Assembly (NCBI GenBank): GCA_005798905.1
Contig: SYIK01000011.1
Span: 62,001 to 126,000, forward strand
Source: Bacteroidota bacterium
Lineage (GTDB): Bacteria; Bacteroidota; Bacteroidia; Chitinophagales; Chitinophagaceae
Reading direction: 5' to 3'
Length of the DNA: 64,000 nt
Part shown: positions 34,859-43,943 of the stretch, in pieces
Numbering within the stretch: the first letter of the stretch is position 1
Layout of the letters: each line of letters begins with the position of its first letter
Made by a program: the position numbers and the translations under genes
The notes under the pieces: model-generated
What the model was told of the DNA's origin: nothing
The model's input: the letters and a program-made list of their open reading frames with translations, nothing else
The model's database searches: none

Positions 34859-36565
34859 TTAAATAAAAAATAGTACTACTTTGTAAACCAGCGCAGCCAT
34901 TAATGCACTTACGGGAATCGTTAATATCCAAGCCCACAAAAGATTGATGGTAATTCCCCAACGCACAGCTGATAAACGCTTGGTTGCACCAACTCCCATG
35001 ATACTTCCGGCAATGGTGTGCGTGGTAGAAACCGGGATTCCCATTTGTCCGGTAAAAAATAAAGTAAATGCACCGGCAGTTTCTGCAGCTACGCCTTCGA
35101 GTGGCGTTACTTTCGTAATTTTTGTTCCCATTGTTTTTACAATCTTCCACCCACCGCTTAGTGTACCTAATCCAATTGCGGCATAACATGCAATAGGAAC
35201 CCAAGCAGGAAGATGGCTAAAATCTTGAATGGATCCACTTGCAATTAACGCAGCACCAATAATACCCATTACTTTTTGTGCATCGTTTCCACCATGTCCA
35301 ATACTAAATGCAGCAGAACTAAGTAATTGCAATTTTTTAAACATATTGCTTACGCGGTAAGCCGTTGGCGTTTTTATTTTTTCGGAATATAAAAAGGCAA
35401 GACAAAAAATAATAGACATTGCAGCAATACCCCAAGTGATTCCTTTATTGTCTGCTTTTAAAATATCTTTTCTAAAAGATTTTTCAATATTGAAATTGGA
35501 AAGAACTTTATTTATTTGGGAAATGTTTTTTTCTTTCAAAGGATAAATTGCGCTCATTGCAGCAATCGTGCTATCTGCAGAAGCTTCTTTTTTCAAATAG
35601 CGAGCCAACGGTTCTTTGTATTTCTCTGTTAATTCTTTGGCTTTTGCAAATTCTGTTTTTTTTGTTTTATCCGTTAATGATGCAGATTCCAAAATCAAAT
35701 AATCGTTTGCATTGCGAACGTCATCTTTTAATTTGCTTACTTCAATTTCCGACAACCATCCTTCGTTGTAAGTAATTTTTGCAATAGAGTCGGCACCCAA
35801 TTTATCGTAATCAGCAATTAATGGTTCAATCTTTTCATAAGTTGCAACAGCTTTGTCCAGTTTCTTTTTTGCAGATGCAAAAGTTGCAATTGAAACACTA
35901 TCGGTCGAATCCAATTTTGCAGCAGCTTTTTCAAAATCAATTTTGTATTTATCTGCTTTTACAAATTTTGTAAGGTTTTGATTCATTTTATTTTGCTCAA
36001 ATTGGTCGAAAGCAAAAATGATTACAATTGTAAATAACCCAAAAATTGCAATACGTAACCAAACATTTCGTATCACCGTGACGATAGTGATGAAAATAGA
36101 AACAAACATTCCAATAAGTGGTGCTAAGAAAATAAATAACACCGTTTTTAGAATCATATCACTTTCTACAATCGAAGTCCAGGAAATGTTCCATCCTTTT
36201 GTATTAATTGCATGCGCAATAGCTGCACCTGCAAAACCTCCAATTAATGTATGCGAAGAAGAAGAAGGAATTCCGTACCACCAGGTTACTAAATTCCAAA
36301 TAATTGCAGCTATCAATCCAGAAAAAATTACGGGAAGTGTAATAAATTCTTTGTTGACTGTTTTGCTGATTGTATTTGCCACTGCATGATCTTGAAAAAT
36401 CCAAAAAGCAGCAACATTAAATATGGCTGCCCACAAAACTGCCTGTAATGGTGTAAGCACTTTTGTGGAAACAATGGTGGCGATAGAATTAGCCGCATCG
36501 TGAAATCCGTTAATAAAATCAAAAACCAGCGCCAATATAATAATGGAAAGTAAAAATGGAATCAT
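34859..36565 (-). CDS. pit: Inorganic phosphate transporter, Pit family
   Basis: A 568-residue membrane protein with the two PHO4 signature repeats: DFINGFHDAANSIATIVSTKVL near the N-terminus and FSIGHGGNDAQKVMGIIGAALI in the second half, plus GIPSSSSHTLIGG and GIPVSTTHTIAGS, the paired substrate-binding loops. Between the halves is a hydrophilic, charged insertion (about residues 190-370) predicted to be helical. Pit proteins import phosphate with protons or cations. It is preceded by the DUF47 gene, a standard partner, and followed by a hairpin terminator. Confidence 0.93.
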   Translation of the reverse strand: MIPFLLSIIILALVFDFINGFHDAANSIATIVSTKVLTPLQAVLWAAIFNVAAFWIFQDHAVANTISKTVNKEFITLPVIFSGLIAAIIWNLVTWWYGIPSSSSHTLIGGFAGAAIAHAINTKGWNISWTSIVESDMILKTVLFIFLAPLIGMFVSIFITIVTVIRNVWLRIAIFGLFTIVIIFAFDQFEQNKMNQNLTKFVKADKYKIDFEKAAAKLDSTDSVSIATFASAKKKLDKAVATYEKIEPLIADYDKLGADSIAKITYNEGWLSEIEVSKLKDDVRNANDYLILESASLTDKTKKTEFAKAKELTEKYKEPLARYLKKEASADSTIAAMSAIYPLKEKNISQINKVLSNFNIEKSFRKDILKADNKGITWGIAAMSIIFCLAFLYSEKIKTPTAYRVSNMFKKLQLLSSAAFSIGHGGNDAQKVMGIIGAALIASGSIQDFSHLPAWVPIACYAAIGLGTLSGGWKIVKTMGTKITKVTPLEGVAAETAGAFTLFFTGQMGIPVSTTHTIAGSIMGVGATKRLSAVRWGITINLLWAWILTIPVSALMAALVYKVVLFFI

Positions 36566-36591
36566 AGTTGTTACAATTAGCTAAGCAAAAA

Positions 36592-37239
36592 TTAAGCGTA
36601 CTTAATAATTATAGATTCAATAACATTGGAAGCGTCTTCACATTTATCGGTTGCTATTTCAAGTACTTGATAAATTTCTCTTTTTTTAATTACTTCTTTT
36701 GCATCCGGCTCTGTTTCGAAAAGTCGTTCAATGCTCATGTCAAAAATATCATCGGCTTGGTTTTCCAAACTGTTTATCTTAATAAGCGCTTCAGTCATTC
36801 GCTTCATGTTCTTCATGTTTCTTAATTCGGTAACTGCATTTCTAACTTCGTTGCAACTTAATTGAATTACTTCGGCTAATTTTTGAATTCCTATTTCATT
36901 TGGATTGACTTTATAAAAATTTATCTTTTTGGCAGAAGCATAAATATAGTCGGCAATATCGTCCATTGCTGTTGCAAGTGCATGGATATCTTCTCTATCA
37001 AAAGGTGTAATAAAATTTCTTCCTAGTTCGGTAAATATGGTGTGAGTCAACTCATCATTTTTGTGTTCTAAGTCTTCAAGCGATTTAAACCAAAAACTTC
37101 TCTTGTCATAATCTGCTTCTGAAACTAGTTCTCTCAGTTGGTCACTCATTAACGATACGTTTCCTGCAGCGCTTTCAAACAAGTCGTAGAAAACTCTGTC
37201 TTTTGGCATAAAAATTTTAAAAATGGAATTTAGTGACAT
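36592..37239 (-). CDS. DUF47/PhoU-like accessory protein of the Pit transporter
   Basis: A 215-residue all-helical protein of the DUF47 (TIGR00153/PhoU-domain-like) family: MPKDRVFYDLFESAAGNVSLMSDQLRELV, KSLEDLEHKNDELTHTIFTELGRNFITPFDREDIHALATAMDDIADYI (paired acidic metal sites) and YQVLEIATDKCEDASNVIE. Such proteins are encoded next to Pit genes and are thought to regulate phosphate uptake. The open frame begins at a TTG at 37275; the ATG at 37239 (MSLNSIFKIF) is preferred because a -7 box lies at 37260-37267. The Pit gene follows after 26 bases. Confidence 0.9.
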   Translation of the reverse strand: MSLNSIFKIFMPKDRVFYDLFESAAGNVSLMSDQLRELVSEADYDKRSFWFKSLEDLEHKNDELTHTIFTELGRNFITPFDREDIHALATAMDDIADYIYASAKKINFYKVNPNEIGIQKLAEVIQLSCNEVRNAVTELRNMKNMKRMTEALIKINSLENQADDIFDMSIERLFETEPDAKEVIKKREIYQVLEIATDKCEDASNVIESIIIKYA

Positions 37240-37259
37240 AAAAATTTGTTTTAATGGTG

Positions 37260-37267
37260 CAAAAGTA
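37260..37267 (-). promoter_or_regulatory. -7 promoter box for the DUF47-pit operon
   Basis: Minus-strand TACTTTTG fits TAnnTTTG and lies 20 bases before the ATG at 37239. No repeated PhoB-like direct repeat was recognised upstream. Confidence 0.55.
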
Positions 37268-37400
37268 AAAGCCAATTTGATACAAAAAAGAGAAATGAAA
37301 TACTTAATAATTACTTAACATAGGGCTAACTTTTACCATACAGTGTTGAGTTGTTGGTGTTGTACTTATCTTTAGAACTTCATAATTAATTATAAAATCT

Positions 37401-39818
37401 ATGATTCAACGGTATAAAAGACTTGTATTAATAGTAGCAATAACAAGCTGTAGTTGTTTTTTTGTAAATGCCCAAAAAAAAGTAACACTGCCCAACGGAT
37501 GGTCGCTATCGCCCGCTGGAAGAAGTTTGCCTCTTGGCGATTTACCGTTGAATATGGCGGTTTCGCCTTCAAAAAATTTGATAGCAGTTACTAACAATGG
37601 GCAAAGTGTTCAAAGTCTGCAATTGATTAATCCGCAAAATGAAAAAATAGTTAGCACAGTTGTTATTCCAAAATCTTGGTATGGATTAAAATTTAGCGCT
37701 GATGAAAAATATTTGTATGCAAGCGGAGGGAATGATAATTGGATTTTACAATATTCTATTTTAAATAATAATTTAAACTTAATTGATTCCATAAAACTGG
37801 GCGATAAATGGCCGAACAAAATATCGCCAACAGGAATTGAAATTGATGACGAAGCGAAGACAATGTTTGTCGTTACAAAAGAAAATAATTCTTTGTACAT
37901 AATTAATCTCGAAAACAAACAAATCATTTTTCAACAATCATTGGGCGACGCTGCTTATTCTTGCCTCTTATCGAAAAATAAAAAAGAGCTTTATATTTCT
38001 TTGTGGGGCGATAAAAAAGTTCTTGTCTTTGATATTGTTTCTCGAAAAATAGAAGCAACAATTCATGTTGGAGAAAATCCAAATGAAATATTACTCTCAA
38101 AAAATGGTAAACATCTTTTTGTTGCAAATGCCGGCGATAATTCCGTTTCGGTAATTGATGTTGAGCAGCGGAAAGTTTTAGAAGTTTTAAATGCAGCGTT
38201 GTATTCCAACGCACCCACAGGTTCTGCGAGTAATGGTTTAGCACTTAGTGCCGATGAAAAAATTTTATACATTGCAAATGCCGACAATAATTGCCTTGCT
38301 GTTTTTGATGTAAGCAATGTTGGGTTCAGTACTTCAAAAGGGTTTATCCCTGTTGGTTGGTATCCAACAAATGTAAAAGTGGTGGATGGAAAAATATTTG
38401 TAAGCAATGGCAAAGGGCTCACTTCTTTATCCAATCCGTACGGACCAAATCCAACCAAACGAAAAGAAGAAGTTATTTATCAAAAAGGGTCTACAAAGCA
38501 ACAAAAAGAAGTAGAATATATCGGCGGTTTATTTAAAGGAACATTAAGTATTATTGATACACCATCCGAAGAAGAGTTGGCTTCTTATTCTCAAAAAGTT
38601 TATGAAAACACGCCGTATTCCAAACACAAAGAACTTAATGCAAAAGGAGAAAAAGGAAATCCTATTCCAATGAAAGTGGGCGATGCTTCACCTATCAAGT
38701 ATGTTTTTTATGTAATTAAAGAAAACAGAACTTACGATCAAGTGTTGGGTGATGTGCCCGAAGGAAATGGAGATACAAGTCTTGTTTTGTTTGGGAAAAA
38801 AATAACTCCCAATCAACATAAATTGGCAAGTGAATTTGTGCTGCTCGATAATTTTTATGTTGATGGTGAAGTAAGTGCCGATGGGCATAATTGGAGTACC
38901 GCTGCAAATGCAAATGATTATTTAGAAAAAACTTGGCCAACAAATTATGGCGGACGGGGTGGAAGTTATGATGCAGAAGGTAACCGTGAAATAGCCAATC
39001 CAGATCGTGGTTTTATTTGGGATTACTGTAAAAAAGCTGGAGTAAGTTATAGAACCTATGGAGAATTTGTTTTTAATGGCAAAGGTTCAATCCCAGCTTT
39101 GGAAAATAATTTCTGTCCTTATTTTACAGAGTGGGACGAATCGGTTAGAGATACTTCTCGTTTTTATCAATGGCAAAGGGAGTTTGATTCACTTCTTTCA
39201 AAAAATGCAGTTCCAAAGTTTAATACTATTCGATTTATTAATGATCATACCGAGGGATTGAGGTTGGGGAAACCAACTCCATTTGCACATGTTGCGGATA
39301 ATGATTTAGCAACAGGTTTATTTGTTGAGTATTTATCCAAAAGTTCTATTTGGAAAGAAACAGCAATATTTATTGTTGAAGATGATGCACAAAATGGCCC
39401 TGATCATGTTGATGCACATCGAAGCACAGCTTATGTTGCAGGTGGGTTTGTAAAAAGAAAAACAGTTGATCATACGATGTATTCAACTTCTTCTGTATTG
39501 CGTACAATAGAATTGATACTTGGATTGCCACCAATGAGTCAATACGATGCAGCAGCAGAATCGTTGTGGAGATGTTTTTCAAAAACTCCAAACATTTCTC
39601 CATTTATTTCGTTGCCTGCAAATGTGAATTTAAATGATATAAATAAAGAAAATAATGCAAGTGCCAAACTTAGCGAAACGTTTGATTTTTCTAAAGAAGA
39701 TCAAATTCCGGATCTTGTTTTTAGTGAAGTAATTTGGAAAGCGGTAAAAGGAGAAAAAAGTGTAATGCCCGCACCAAGAAGAAGTGCTTTTTTAAAAAAA
39801 GTAGAAAAGGAAGATTAA
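37401..39818 (+). CDS. Secreted YncE-like beta-propeller fused to a phosphoesterase domain
   Basis: An 805-residue protein with a signal peptide ending VNAQ (about residue 24). Residues about 40-340 form a YVTN/YncE-type beta-propeller (repeats such as KHLFVANAGDNSVSVIDVEQRK and KILYIANADNNCLAVFDV). From about 430 on is a PF04185-type phosphoesterase/alkaline-phosphatase-like domain: YVFYVIKENRTYDQVLGDVPEGNGD (metal site), DNFYVDGEVSADGHNWSTAA, IFIVEDDAQNGPDHVDAHRS (conserved metal ligands Asp and His). Substrate unknown; neighbouring phosphate genes favour phosphate scavenging. A near-consensus box TATCTTTA is at 37367-37374. Confidence 0.87.
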   Translation: MIQRYKRLVLIVAITSCSCFFVNAQKKVTLPNGWSLSPAGRSLPLGDLPLNMAVSPSKNLIAVTNNGQSVQSLQLINPQNEKIVSTVVIPKSWYGLKFSADEKYLYASGGNDNWILQYSILNNNLNLIDSIKLGDKWPNKISPTGIEIDDEAKTMFVVTKENNSLYIINLENKQIIFQQSLGDAAYSCLLSKNKKELYISLWGDKKVLVFDIVSRKIEATIHVGENPNEILLSKNGKHLFVANAGDNSVSVIDVEQRKVLEVLNAALYSNAPTGSASNGLALSADEKILYIANADNNCLAVFDVSNVGFSTSKGFIPVGWYPTNVKVVDGKIFVSNGKGLTSLSNPYGPNPTKRKEEVIYQKGSTKQQKEVEYIGGLFKGTLSIIDTPSEEELASYSQKVYENTPYSKHKELNAKGEKGNPIPMKVGDASPIKYVFYVIKENRTYDQVLGDVPEGNGDTSLVLFGKKITPNQHKLASEFVLLDNFYVDGEVSADGHNWSTAANANDYLEKTWPTNYGGRGGSYDAEGNREIANPDRGFIWDYCKKAGVSYRTYGEFVFNGKGSIPALENNFCPYFTEWDESVRDTSRFYQWQREFDSLLSKNAVPKFNTIRFINDHTEGLRLGKPTPFAHVADNDLATGLFVEYLSKSSIWKETAIFIVEDDAQNGPDHVDAHRSTAYVAGGFVKRKTVDHTMYSTSSVLRTIELILGLPPMSQYDAAAESLWRCFSKTPNISPFISLPANVNLNDINKENNASAKLSETFDFSKEDQIPDLVFSEVIWKAVKGEKSVMPAPRRSAFLKKVEKED

Positions 39819-40864
39819 TCTTTTCTTCCTTCTAATGTAAATCCAATGGTTGTTCCAACTCCTTCGGAACTGCGCACATGTATGTTTTGGTTGTGCGCTT
39901 CAATGATGTGTTTACAAATAGATAATCCCAATCCGCTGCCTGCTACATCACGGCTTCTTCCTGCATCGGTTCGGTAAAAACGTTCAAAAATTCTTGGGAT
40001 ATGTATTTCCGGAATACCAATGCCATCATCGCTAATTTCTATTAGAATATGCATTTCATCCATCGTATAAATACTTGCTGAAATAATACCCCCCGGTTTT
40101 CCATATTTAATTGCGTTGTCAATCAGATTGATGAACACTTGTTTAATTTTTTCTTTATCTGCAAAAACAAATAGTGGAGCTTCGCAACCCTTTTTAATAC
40201 CGGCTGTAATATTTTTATTTATCATTTTTAAAGACAAACTTTCAAACACTTCTTTAATTAATTCTTGTACAACAAAGTTTGTTTTTGCAATAACTATTTC
40301 ACCACTTTCTAATTTTGAAATTTCATCAAGATCTAATATTAGATTAGTAAGTCGTTCAATATTTTTAGATGTGTTGTTGAGAAATCGTTTGTTGATTTCG
40401 GGATCCAACATGCCGCCATCCAATAAACTTTCTACATAGCCTTGAATTGCAAATACCGGCGTTTTAAATTCGTGCGAAAGATTTTGTAAAAACTCTTTTC
40501 TGAATTGTTCGTTTTTTTGAAGTATTTCAATCTCTTGCGTTTTTTCTGTTGCCCACGCTTCCACATCTGCAGTAACTTCTTTTATATTTTTTTGAGGCAG
40601 CAGATACTTGTGATAAATTTCTTCTTTTTTAGTTGCTTTTGTATTGTAAATAATTTTATAAATCAATTTTATTTTTCGATAAATAAATCGGTTGAAAGTA
40701 AAAACGATAATTGAAAAACTGATAATCGTGAGCAGCGCGAAAGAAATAAAAAATATTATCCAATTTTGATTCAATAAATAAATAACAAAAGCGGTTGGAG
40801 TAGAAATGGCGAGAGCAGCTAAGAACGAGAGCTGGCGAGGAGTTAGGTTTTTTGGACTCAACAT
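39815..40864 (-). CDS. Sensor histidine kinase, PhoR-like
   Basis: A 349-residue membrane kinase with two N-terminal helices (about 12-30 and 34-57), no large periplasmic domain, a HisKA domain with H131 in LSHEFKTPVFAIQGYVESLLDGG, and an HATPase domain with DNAIKYG, DDGIGIP, FERFYR and GSGLGLSICKHIIEAH. The short periplasmic loop resembles PhoR, which senses through a partner rather than a ligand domain. It is 48 bases downstream of its response regulator and overlaps the phosphoesterase gene tail by 4 bases on the opposite strand. The true signal is unknown. Confidence 0.9.
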   Translation of the reverse strand: MLSPKNLTPRQLSFLAALAISTPTAFVIYLLNQNWIIFFISFALLTIISFSIIVFTFNRFIYRKIKLIYKIIYNTKATKKEEIYHKYLLPQKNIKEVTADVEAWATEKTQEIEILQKNEQFRKEFLQNLSHEFKTPVFAIQGYVESLLDGGMLDPEINKRFLNNTSKNIERLTNLILDLDEISKLESGEIVIAKTNFVVQELIKEVFESLSLKMINKNITAGIKKGCEAPLFVFADKEKIKQVFINLIDNAIKYGKPGGIISASIYTMDEMHILIEISDDGIGIPEIHIPRIFERFYRTDAGRSRDVAGSGLGLSICKHIIEAHNQNIHVRSSEGVGTTIGFTLEGRKD

Positions 40865-40912
40865 GGGTGCAAATCTACGAGCTATGTTTGAAAACTAATA
40901 AAATCAATCCAT

Positions 40913-41596
40913 TCAATTTAAAAGTGAAAATTTATAGCCAACGCCTTTTATTGTTGAGATGCAATCGACACCTAATTTTTGTCGAATTTTTCGAATATGA
41001 ACATCAATCGTACGGTCGCCAACAATTACATCAGCTCCCCAAATTTGTGCAAGTATTTCATTGCGAAGAAAAACACGTTCTGGTTTTGCAGCTAAAAAAT
41101 ATAAAAGTTCAAATTCTTTTTTTGCTAACAGAATTGTTTTTTCTTTATAACTAACAATATATTTTTCAGGGTCAATCGTTAAATCATTAATCGCAATAGT
41201 TTTGGTTTGTGTTTTATCAAATCGTCGAAAAAGTGTGTTTACTTTACTTGCAAAAATTTTTGGACTAATTGGTTTGCTCACATAATCATCCGCTCCGGTT
41301 TCCAAACCTTTTAATTGAGTTGATTCATCATTCAGTGCGGTTAAAAAAATTATTAAAGTGGATTTAAATGCAGCTTGCTTTCTAAGCAATTCACAAACTT
41401 CAACTCCATTTTTTTTCGGCATCATTATATCCAACACAATTAAATCGGGCTGAAATTGTTTTGCTTTATCAAGCGCATCATTCCCATCCTTTGCTGTAAA
41501 AACTTGGTATCCTTGATTTGTAAGATTGTATTTTAATATTTCCAAAATATCAGGTTCGTCATCTGCAATCAACACTTTCAACGATTTTGTATCCAT
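40913..41596 (-). CDS. Response regulator, OmpR/PhoB family
   Basis: A 227-residue two-domain regulator. The receiver domain has ADDEPD and the phospho-acceptor D56 in IVLDIMMP, with conserved LTAL and KPISPK near the C-terminal end. The winged-helix DNA-binding domain (KKEFELLYFLAAKPERVFLRNEIL, VGDRTIDVHIRKIRQKLG, IKGVGYKF) is of OmpR/PhoB type. It heads an operon with the histidine kinase. Next to a Pit transporter and a phosphoesterase, it is a reasonable candidate for phosphate control. Confidence 0.92.
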   Translation of the reverse strand: MDTKSLKVLIADDEPDILEILKYNLTNQGYQVFTAKDGNDALDKAKQFQPDLIVLDIMMPKKNGVEVCELLRKQAAFKSTLIIFLTALNDESTQLKGLETGADDYVSKPISPKIFASKVNTLFRRFDKTQTKTIAINDLTIDPEKYIVSYKEKTILLAKKEFELLYFLAAKPERVFLRNEILAQIWGADVIVGDRTIDVHIRKIRQKLGVDCISTIKGVGYKFSLLN

Positions 41597-41615
41597 GAAA
41601 AAAAGTTAAGTTTTG

Positions 41616-41623
41616 CAAACCTA
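41616..41623 (-). promoter_or_regulatory. -7 promoter box for the two-component operon
   Basis: Minus-strand TAGGTTTG fits TAnnTTTG and lies 19 bases before the ATG at 41596. Confidence 0.5.
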
Positions 41624-41731
41624 CTTTAAATTGTGGGTTTTTAGATATGAATAAAAATTTTGACTAATAGTTAATAATTATTTAATATTAAAGAGATCAA
41701 TTGAAAGAGAATAATTAAAATTAGAAGGTTG

Positions 41732-41739
41732 TAGATTTG
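41732..41739 (+). promoter_or_regulatory. -7 promoter box for the 730-residue secreted protein gene
   Basis: TAGATTTG fits TAnnTTTG and lies 11 bases before the ATG at 41751. It is divergent from the box at 41616-41623. Confidence 0.5.
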
Positions 41740-41750
41740 CTCCCATCGCT

Positions 41751-43943
41751 ATGAATTTGAAATTAAGTTTTTTATTGGTTTTTCTGTTTTTTGCATTTGC
41801 AAGTTCTGCGCAAACTGATTCTCAATTTGTATTTACGCCAGACCGCAATACAGTTTTATTCCACGATTTTATTGATAGAGAACAAGCATTAATTTTAAAA
41901 TCGGACGGAAAAGAAGATGAATTATTTTCAGCTTCTTCAAATGAAGAAATCAATTTTCATATAACTCGAAGTTTAATTCAAGGTGTAAATCAATTTCAAT
42001 ATCGGATGGAAAAGGATTCCGTTTTAGGAATTCAAACAAAAATTAGATACCTCCGCGGCGTTGAACGATTGCTGAAAGATTTTAATGCAAATTGGAAATC
42101 GAATCGATTTGCAGTAAACGAATTTCCAACCATGTTGCTCGAATATTTTAATTGTGTGGAAGCCGACAGACAAGGATTGACGATAGAAAATATTATTGAC
42201 CGATTGTCGTACGCAGTTGCACAACCAATCGTAAACTGTTCTGCATTTGATAATAATCTAGGTTTTAAAACAAGTAAAAACTTATTGGTTAAAAAATATT
42301 GTCATTTATTTCCGGATAAAATTTTATTAACGCTTACCCAATTCCCAGATGTACCATTTGCAGACAGCTTAATTATAATTGCAGGATATTATTCTCCAAA
42401 ACAATTGTACAATTACGCAACCGTCAATAATAAATTGGGTGCAATTATTCGAAAAATAGATGAGCCATTAATTAGTGCTGTGTCTAAAATGGCCACCAGC
42501 AGCGGAAATGGGCAGCTTTATTTTCCTTTTCTCGACAATGTTGTAAATGGAAAGTTAACAATAGCAGCGATTGATTTGGCGCGAAATGATTCGTTGGACT
42601 ATTATCGCTTGTTGGTGAAAACGCATATTGATTATGCCGGTCGGCTACTAAAAAAAGATACGGCAAGAGGGTATGAAGATCTAATAAAAATGTTGGAAAT
42701 AAAAGCGCAAGATGTTTTTGTAACTACGATTAATGCATTGCACGATGAATCGGATGAGCTGCGTTTTAAAATTATTGAACCGTTAACGGCACAAGAACTT
42801 TATTATTTGGCTGTGCTTTCCGATGGAATTATTTATACTTCCAGTTTTGTAAAAGGGGTTTTTCCGTTGATGATGCGAAAAGTAAATAACCGCGGTGATT
42901 CGTTGTTAATGCTTGTAAAATTTGATCGCTACCGAAAATTTTTAAAAATGACTGCGGGGTTCAACACGCTAAATAGTTTTTTAAATTCTTTCTCAAATTC
43001 CAATGATGCAAATGATTTGATGCGTGCATTTGTTGGAAATCTTGAAAAATCAAATGGACTGGAAGATGGCGTGGACGTGGCAGATTCTTATGCAAGTATT
43101 GTGGAGATTAATCCATCGTTATCAAAAAAAATGTTGGAAAATGTACAATTGAACTACAATCGAAATGTAGCGCAAAACAACAAAAAAGGAATGGTAGTTT
43201 ACAAATTGTTGCACCAACTTTTTCAATCAGCAGATAGTTCCAAACAAGTGGATCTTACTGCAGCGCTCGGAATTCCACCTGTGTATTTTGTGCCATTTAA
43301 TAATTTGACGAATGACAGCAATCAAATTATTATTCAAGTATTTTTTTATGGAGATAAAGACGGGCAAGCTATTTTTCAAGGGTTTCAAAAAATGTTTAGT
43401 ACAGATGCTTGGAAGATTACGAATGAAAAAAATTGGATCGTCATCAATTCAACAAAAGGGAAAAGAATTTCCGTATTTGCCAACCGACCTTTGCCCGAAG
43501 AAACAGGCGAAGACGAACTTGCACAAAAATCATTGGATTCATTTCTTGTCAAGCAAAATTTAAACCCAACGGTTACCATTCATCGCGGACATAGTTATTA
43601 TGCGCCTTATACAATTGCGCAATTAAATCCAATTTCAAAAATTGTTTTTATGGGCAGTTGTGGCGGCTATCATTTAATTCACAATATTCTTAAAACCGCT
43701 CCCGATGCGCATATCATCGCATCCAAGCAAATTGGAAAAACAGCCATCAATCGTCCATTTTTTGAATTGCTTTTGGAAAAATTAAGAACCGGAAAAGATA
43801 TTCAATGGATTAGTTTTTGGAAAGAATTTCAACAGAAAGTAAAAGTGGAAGGAGTGGAAGATTATATTCCTCCGCATAAAAACTTGGGTGCAATTTTTAT
43901 AAAAGCATATGCAACCGCACTTCAATTTAATGCAAAAAATTAA
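41751..43943 (+). CDS. Secreted protein of unknown function with a possible caspase-fold (clan CD) C-terminal region
   Basis: A 730-residue protein I do not recognise as a named family. It has a signal peptide ending SSAQ (about residue 20), a long middle part that looks mostly helical, and a C-terminal region with a clan CD-like layout: a hydrophobic strand ending in HRGHS (H614), then IVFMGSCGGYH (C637), then AHIIASKQIGKT and a helix with FFELLLEKLRTG. This is the strand-His, strand-Cys order of caspases, gingipains and CHAT domains. The 23-residue His-Cys spacing is shorter than usual, so the assignment is tentative. Its stop codon directly abuts the next gene, an ABC exporter. Confidence 0.6.
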   Translation: MNLKLSFLLVFLFFAFASSAQTDSQFVFTPDRNTVLFHDFIDREQALILKSDGKEDELFSASSNEEINFHITRSLIQGVNQFQYRMEKDSVLGIQTKIRYLRGVERLLKDFNANWKSNRFAVNEFPTMLLEYFNCVEADRQGLTIENIIDRLSYAVAQPIVNCSAFDNNLGFKTSKNLLVKKYCHLFPDKILLTLTQFPDVPFADSLIIIAGYYSPKQLYNYATVNNKLGAIIRKIDEPLISAVSKMATSSGNGQLYFPFLDNVVNGKLTIAAIDLARNDSLDYYRLLVKTHIDYAGRLLKKDTARGYEDLIKMLEIKAQDVFVTTINALHDESDELRFKIIEPLTAQELYYLAVLSDGIIYTSSFVKGVFPLMMRKVNNRGDSLLMLVKFDRYRKFLKMTAGFNTLNSFLNSFSNSNDANDLMRAFVGNLEKSNGLEDGVDVADSYASIVEINPSLSKKMLENVQLNYNRNVAQNNKKGMVVYKLLHQLFQSADSSKQVDLTAALGIPPVYFVPFNNLTNDSNQIIIQVFFYGDKDGQAIFQGFQKMFSTDAWKITNEKNWIVINSTKGKRISVFANRPLPEETGEDELAQKSLDSFLVKQNLNPTVTIHRGHSYYAPYTIAQLNPISKIVFMGSCGGYHLIHNILKTAPDAHIIASKQIGKTAINRPFFELLLEKLRTGKDIQWISFWKEFQQKVKVEGVEDYIPPHKNLGAIFIKAYATALQFNAKN

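Noticed and set aside
34806-35204. N-terminal extension of galE giving a 478-residue protein
   Set aside because: The extension overlaps the Pit gene on the same strand in another frame, is rich in Cys and Asn codons typical of shadow frames, and MNKILVTGG is the normal GalE start.
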